The notes under the pieces are model-generated. The model saw nothing but the letters and a program-made list of their open reading frames with translations, searched no databases and was not told the origin of the DNA. Position numbers and translations under genes: made by a program. Below are positions 61,590 to 64,000 of a stretch of 64,000 bases of DNA, piece by piece (position 1 is the first letter of the stretch; every line of letters begins with the position of its first letter). This DNA comes from Pseudomonas sp. AN-1. GTDB lineage: Bacteria > Pseudomonadota > Gammaproteobacteria > Pseudomonadales > Pseudomonadaceae. The stretch spans positions 1 to 64,000 of the forward strand of contig NZ_CP139195.1 in NCBI RefSeq assembly GCF_034057115.1. The letters are read 5' to 3'.

Positions 61590-62228
61590 ATGGAACTCTT
61601 CCTGCACAGCGCCCTGGCGTTCCCCACCGTGCTGTTCAGCTTCCTGCTGTGCCTGGCGGTGCTCTACTGGCTGGTCGCCGCCCTCGGCATCCTCGAGGTC
61701 GACGTGCTCGACGGCGACTTCGGCCCGGACGGCGAGGGCCTCGAGCTGGAAGGTCTGGCCGGCCTGCTGCTCAAGCTGGGCCTGGGCGGCGTGCCGGTGA
61801 CCCTGGTGCTGACCCTGCTGGTGTTCTTCGCCTGGTTCGCCAGCTACTTCGTCGAGCTGCTGCTGCTGCGCCACCTGCCGCTGGGCTGGCTGCGCTATCC
61901 GCTCGGCCTAGCGCTGGCGGCGGTGGCCCTGCTGCCGGCGGTGCCGCTGACCGGCGCGCTGTGCCGGCCGTTGCGCCGGCTGTTCCGCAAGGTCGAGGCG
62001 CCCTCGGCGCGTTCGCTGCTCGGCCAGGTGGCGACGGTGCGCAGCGGCACGGTCAGCCCGCGCTTCGGCGAGGCCGACCTGGACGACCAGGGCGCCGGGC
62101 TGATCCTGCGTATCCGTGCCGACGAGTCCGCGGGTTTCCGGCGCGGCGACCGCGTGGTGCTGCTGCAGTACCTGGAGGGCGAGCACGCCTACCGGGTGGT
62201 CAGCGAAGACGAATTCAAGGGCCTCTGA
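61590..62228 (+). CDS. YqiJ-like membrane protein with NfeD/OB-type domain
   Basis: This 212-residue protein has an N-terminal membrane region of three or four helices (about residues 10-35, 65-90 and 105-125) and a cytoplasmic C-terminal OB-like domain (about 140-212; LLGQVATVRSGTVSPRFGEADLDD...GDRVVLLQYLEGEHAYRV). In E. coli and others YqiJ is encoded next to the flotillin YqiK, like the NfeD-flotillin pairs of Bacillus. It probably serves as a partner of the next gene product. The 72-base gap before it shows no terminator. Confidence 0.85.
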   Translation: MELFLHSALAFPTVLFSFLLCLAVLYWLVAALGILEVDVLDGDFGPDGEGLELEGLAGLLLKLGLGGVPVTLVLTLLVFFAWFASYFVELLLLRHLPLGWLRYPLGLALAAVALLPAVPLTGALCRPLRRLFRKVEAPSARSLLGQVATVRSGTVSPRFGEADLDDQGAGLILRIRADESAGFRRGDRVVLLQYLEGEHAYRVVSEDEFKGL

Positions 62229-62255
62229 GCCGCCCCTCAAGGAGATGAAAACAAA

Positions 62256-64000
62256 ATGATCGAGATTCTGATGCCCTTCCTGATCGGGGTCGGCGTGGTC
62301 TTCCTGCTGGTCTTCGGCTTCTTCGTGCTGTTCAAGGCCTTCTACATCAAGGTGCCGCAGGGCACCGCGCTGATCGTCAACGACATGTCCTCGCAGCCCA
62401 AGGTGCACTTCACCGGCGCGCTGGTCTACCCGGTGATCTACAAGAAGGAGTTCATGCAGATTTCCCTGATCACCCTGGAGATCGACCGCCGCGGCAAGGA
62501 CGGCCTGATCTGCCAGGACAACCTGCGCGCCGACATCACCGTGGCCTTCTACCTGCGGGTCAACGAGACCCAGCAGGACGTGCTCAAGGTGGCCAAGGCC
62601 ATCGGCGCCGAGCGCGCCTCCGACCGCGCGGCGGTCAACGACCTGTTCAACGCCAAGTTCTCCGAGGCGCTGAAGACCGTCGGCAAGCGCTTCGACTTCG
62701 TCCAGCTGTTCGAGGAGCGGCAGAACTTCCGCGACCGCATCGTCGAGGTGATCGGCAACGACCTCAACGGCTATGTGCTGGAGGACGTGGCCATCGACTA
62801 CCTGGAGCAGACGCCGAAGAGCTCGCTGGACCCGACCAACATCCTCGACGCCCAGGGCATCCGCAAGATCACCGAGCTGACTGCGGCGCAGAACGTGATC
62901 ACCAACGACCTGGAGCGCAACGAGGAGCTGGCGATCAAGAAGAAGAACGTCGAGACCCGCGAGGCGACCCTGGCGCTGGAGCGCCAGCAGGCCGACGCCG
63001 AGGCGCGCCAGCAGCGCGAGATCGCCACCATCCGCGCCCGCGAGCAGGCCGAGATCCTCAAGGTGCAGGAGGAGGAGCGGCTCAAGGCCGAGCAGGCGCG
63101 CATCCAGACCCAGCAGGAGCTGGATATCCGCGCCGAGAACCACCAGCGCGAAGTCGAGGTGGCCCAGCAGAACCGCCAGCGTGCGGTGGTGATCGAGGAG
63201 GAGAAGGTCACCCGTGCCCGCGAGCTGGAGATCGTCTCCCGCGAGCGCGAGGTCGAGCTGCAGCGTATCGAGAAGGAGAAGGCGCTGGAGGAGCAGCGCA
63301 AGAACATCGCCAACGTCGTTCGCGAGCGGGTGGCGGTGGAGAAGACCGTGGCCCAGGAGGAGGAGCGCATCAAGGAGGTGCGCGAGGTGTCCGAGGCCGA
63401 GCGGCTCAAGCAGGTTGCGGTGCTGCAGGCCCAGGCCGAGGCCGAGCAGGAGCTGGTGCGCCAGGTCAAGCAGGCCGAGGCCGACGAGACCCGCGCCAAG
63501 CACAAGGCCGTCGAGGTCAACGTCATGGCCCAGGCCGAACTGGAGGCGGCGGCCAAGCAGGCCGAGGCCAAGCGCAAGCTGGCCGAGGGCATCGAGGCCG
63601 AGCGCGCCGCGCCGGGTCTGGCCGATGCGCGGGTGCGCGAGGTGACCGCCGCGGCCAAGGAGAAGGAGGGGCTGGTCGAGGCGAGGGTGCTGGCCGAACA
63701 GCTGGCCGCCGAGGCCCGCGGCGAGCAGGAGAAGGGCCTGGCCCAGGCGCGCATCGTCGAGGCGCAGGCGGCGGCCAAGGAGAAGGACGGCCTGGCCGAG
63801 GCCAGGGTGCTGGAGGAGAAGCTCGGCGCCCAGGCGCGCGGCGAGGAGCAGCTGGGCAGCGCCAAGGCCAAGGCCACCAAGGACCTGGGCCTGGCCGAGG
63901 CCGAGGTGCTGCTGCAGCGCTTCAACGCCGAGGCCGAGGGCCTGGGCAAGAAGTTCGGTGCCCTCGACGAACTCAGCGACAGCGCCCGCCAGCACGAGGA
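62256..64000 (+). CDS. yqiK: Flotillin-like protein YqiK (partial at right edge)
   Basis: At least 581 residues are present; the C-terminus is outside the window. It has an N-terminal membrane helix (about residues 6-28), an SPFH/band-7 domain (about 30-210; YIKVPQGTALIVNDMS, RADITVAFYLRVNE, VLEDVAIDYLEQTP) and a very long Glu/Ala/Arg-rich coiled coil (from about 220 on). Flotillins scaffold membrane microdomains. The coiled coil holds a 40-residue near-repeat starting AAKEKxGL. GGAG lies upstream of the start. It completes a YjfI-PspA-YqiJ-YqiK set. Confidence 0.9.
   Translation, partial: MIEILMPFLIGVGVVFLLVFGFFVLFKAFYIKVPQGTALIVNDMSSQPKVHFTGALVYPVIYKKEFMQISLITLEIDRRGKDGLICQDNLRADITVAFYLRVNETQQDVLKVAKAIGAERASDRAAVNDLFNAKFSEALKTVGKRFDFVQLFEERQNFRDRIVEVIGNDLNGYVLEDVAIDYLEQTPKSSLDPTNILDAQGIRKITELTAAQNVITNDLERNEELAIKKKNVETREATLALERQQADAEARQQREIATIRAREQAEILKVQEEERLKAEQARIQTQQELDIRAENHQREVEVAQQNRQRAVVIEEEKVTRARELEIVSREREVELQRIEKEKALEEQRKNIANVVRERVAVEKTVAQEEERIKEVREVSEAERLKQVAVLQAQAEAEQELVRQVKQAEADETRAKHKAVEVNVMAQAELEAAAKQAEAKRKLAEGIEAERAAPGLADARVREVTAAAKEKEGLVEARVLAEQLAAEARGEQEKGLAQARIVEAQAAAKEKDGLAEARVLEEKLGAQARGEEQLGSAKAKATKDLGLAEAEVLLQRFNAEAEGLGKKFGALDELSDSARQHE

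Overview
The window is GC-rich chromosomal DNA from a gammaproteobacterium, almost certainly Pseudomonas or a close relative. The main reasons are the block rpsB-tsf-pyrH-frr-uppS-cdsA-dxr-rseP-bamA-ompH-lpxD-fabZ-lpxA-lpxB-rnhB-dnaE-accA-tilS-pyrG-kdsA-eno-ftsB-ispD, which I recall as the Pseudomonas aeruginosa order, the neighbouring map-glnD-dapC-dapD-csdA cluster, a split class II ribonucleotide reductase (nrdJa/nrdJb) and an NdvB-type glucan synthase. Species cannot be fixed from the sequence alone. No tRNA, rRNA or CRISPR array was seen, and no gene-free stretch exceeds 300 bases.

Layout. (1) Positions 1-943 are the end of a chromosomal integron: the first bases of one cassette, a complete 496-bp cassette encoding an ankyrin-repeat protein with its own attC, an attI-like site, and an integrase gene reduced by internal deletion to its first 61 and last 7 codons. 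(2) 950-5124 is nrdJa-nrdJb; nrdJa carries a 440-residue intein with a LAGLIDADG endonuclease domain. (3) 5276-11632 holds an MscS channel, a cytochrome P460 and a four-gene Gld-type ABC export operon. (4) 11866-13647 holds a small cold-shock protein and, on the other strand, a gene fusing a cold-shock domain, a membrane segment and a ribonuclease Sa/N1-type domain, overlapping a barstar-like inhibitor gene. (5) 13718-18429 is rlmA, dapE and ndvB. (6) 18631-27545 is the tcdA/csdE/csdA sulfur-transfer group, dapD, a Spx/ArsC-like gene, dapC, glnD and map. (7) 27800-53360 is the long housekeeping block for translation, isoprenoids, lipid A, outer-membrane assembly, DNA replication, fatty acids, CTP and KDO. 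(8) 53550-58691 has lipoproteins, pdxH, ihfB and the lapA-lapB pair. (9) 58833-64000 has a CaiB-type CoA-transferase and a membrane-stress-like operon (YjfI, PspA, YqiJ/NfeD-like, YqiK flotillin) that runs off the right edge.

How parts work together. The envelope block couples precursor supply (uppS, dxr, ispD, cdsA, fabZ, accA), lipid A and KDO synthesis (lpxD, lpxA, lpxB, kdsA) and outer-membrane protein assembly (bamA, ompH) with sigma-E-type signalling (rseP) and LPS quality control (lapA/lapB). dapC, dapD and dapE supply diaminopimelate and lysine. Intrinsic terminators inside the block (after rpsB, tsf, rseP and dnaE) suggest it is read as several overlapping transcription units.

Most notable observations: the CSD-membrane-RNase/barstar pair; the dead integrase next to an intact attI and cassette; the intein in the NrdJa catalytic core; and two unrelated inverted-repeat elements (19437-19501 and 58688-58836) that each supply the stop codons of both convergent flanking genes.
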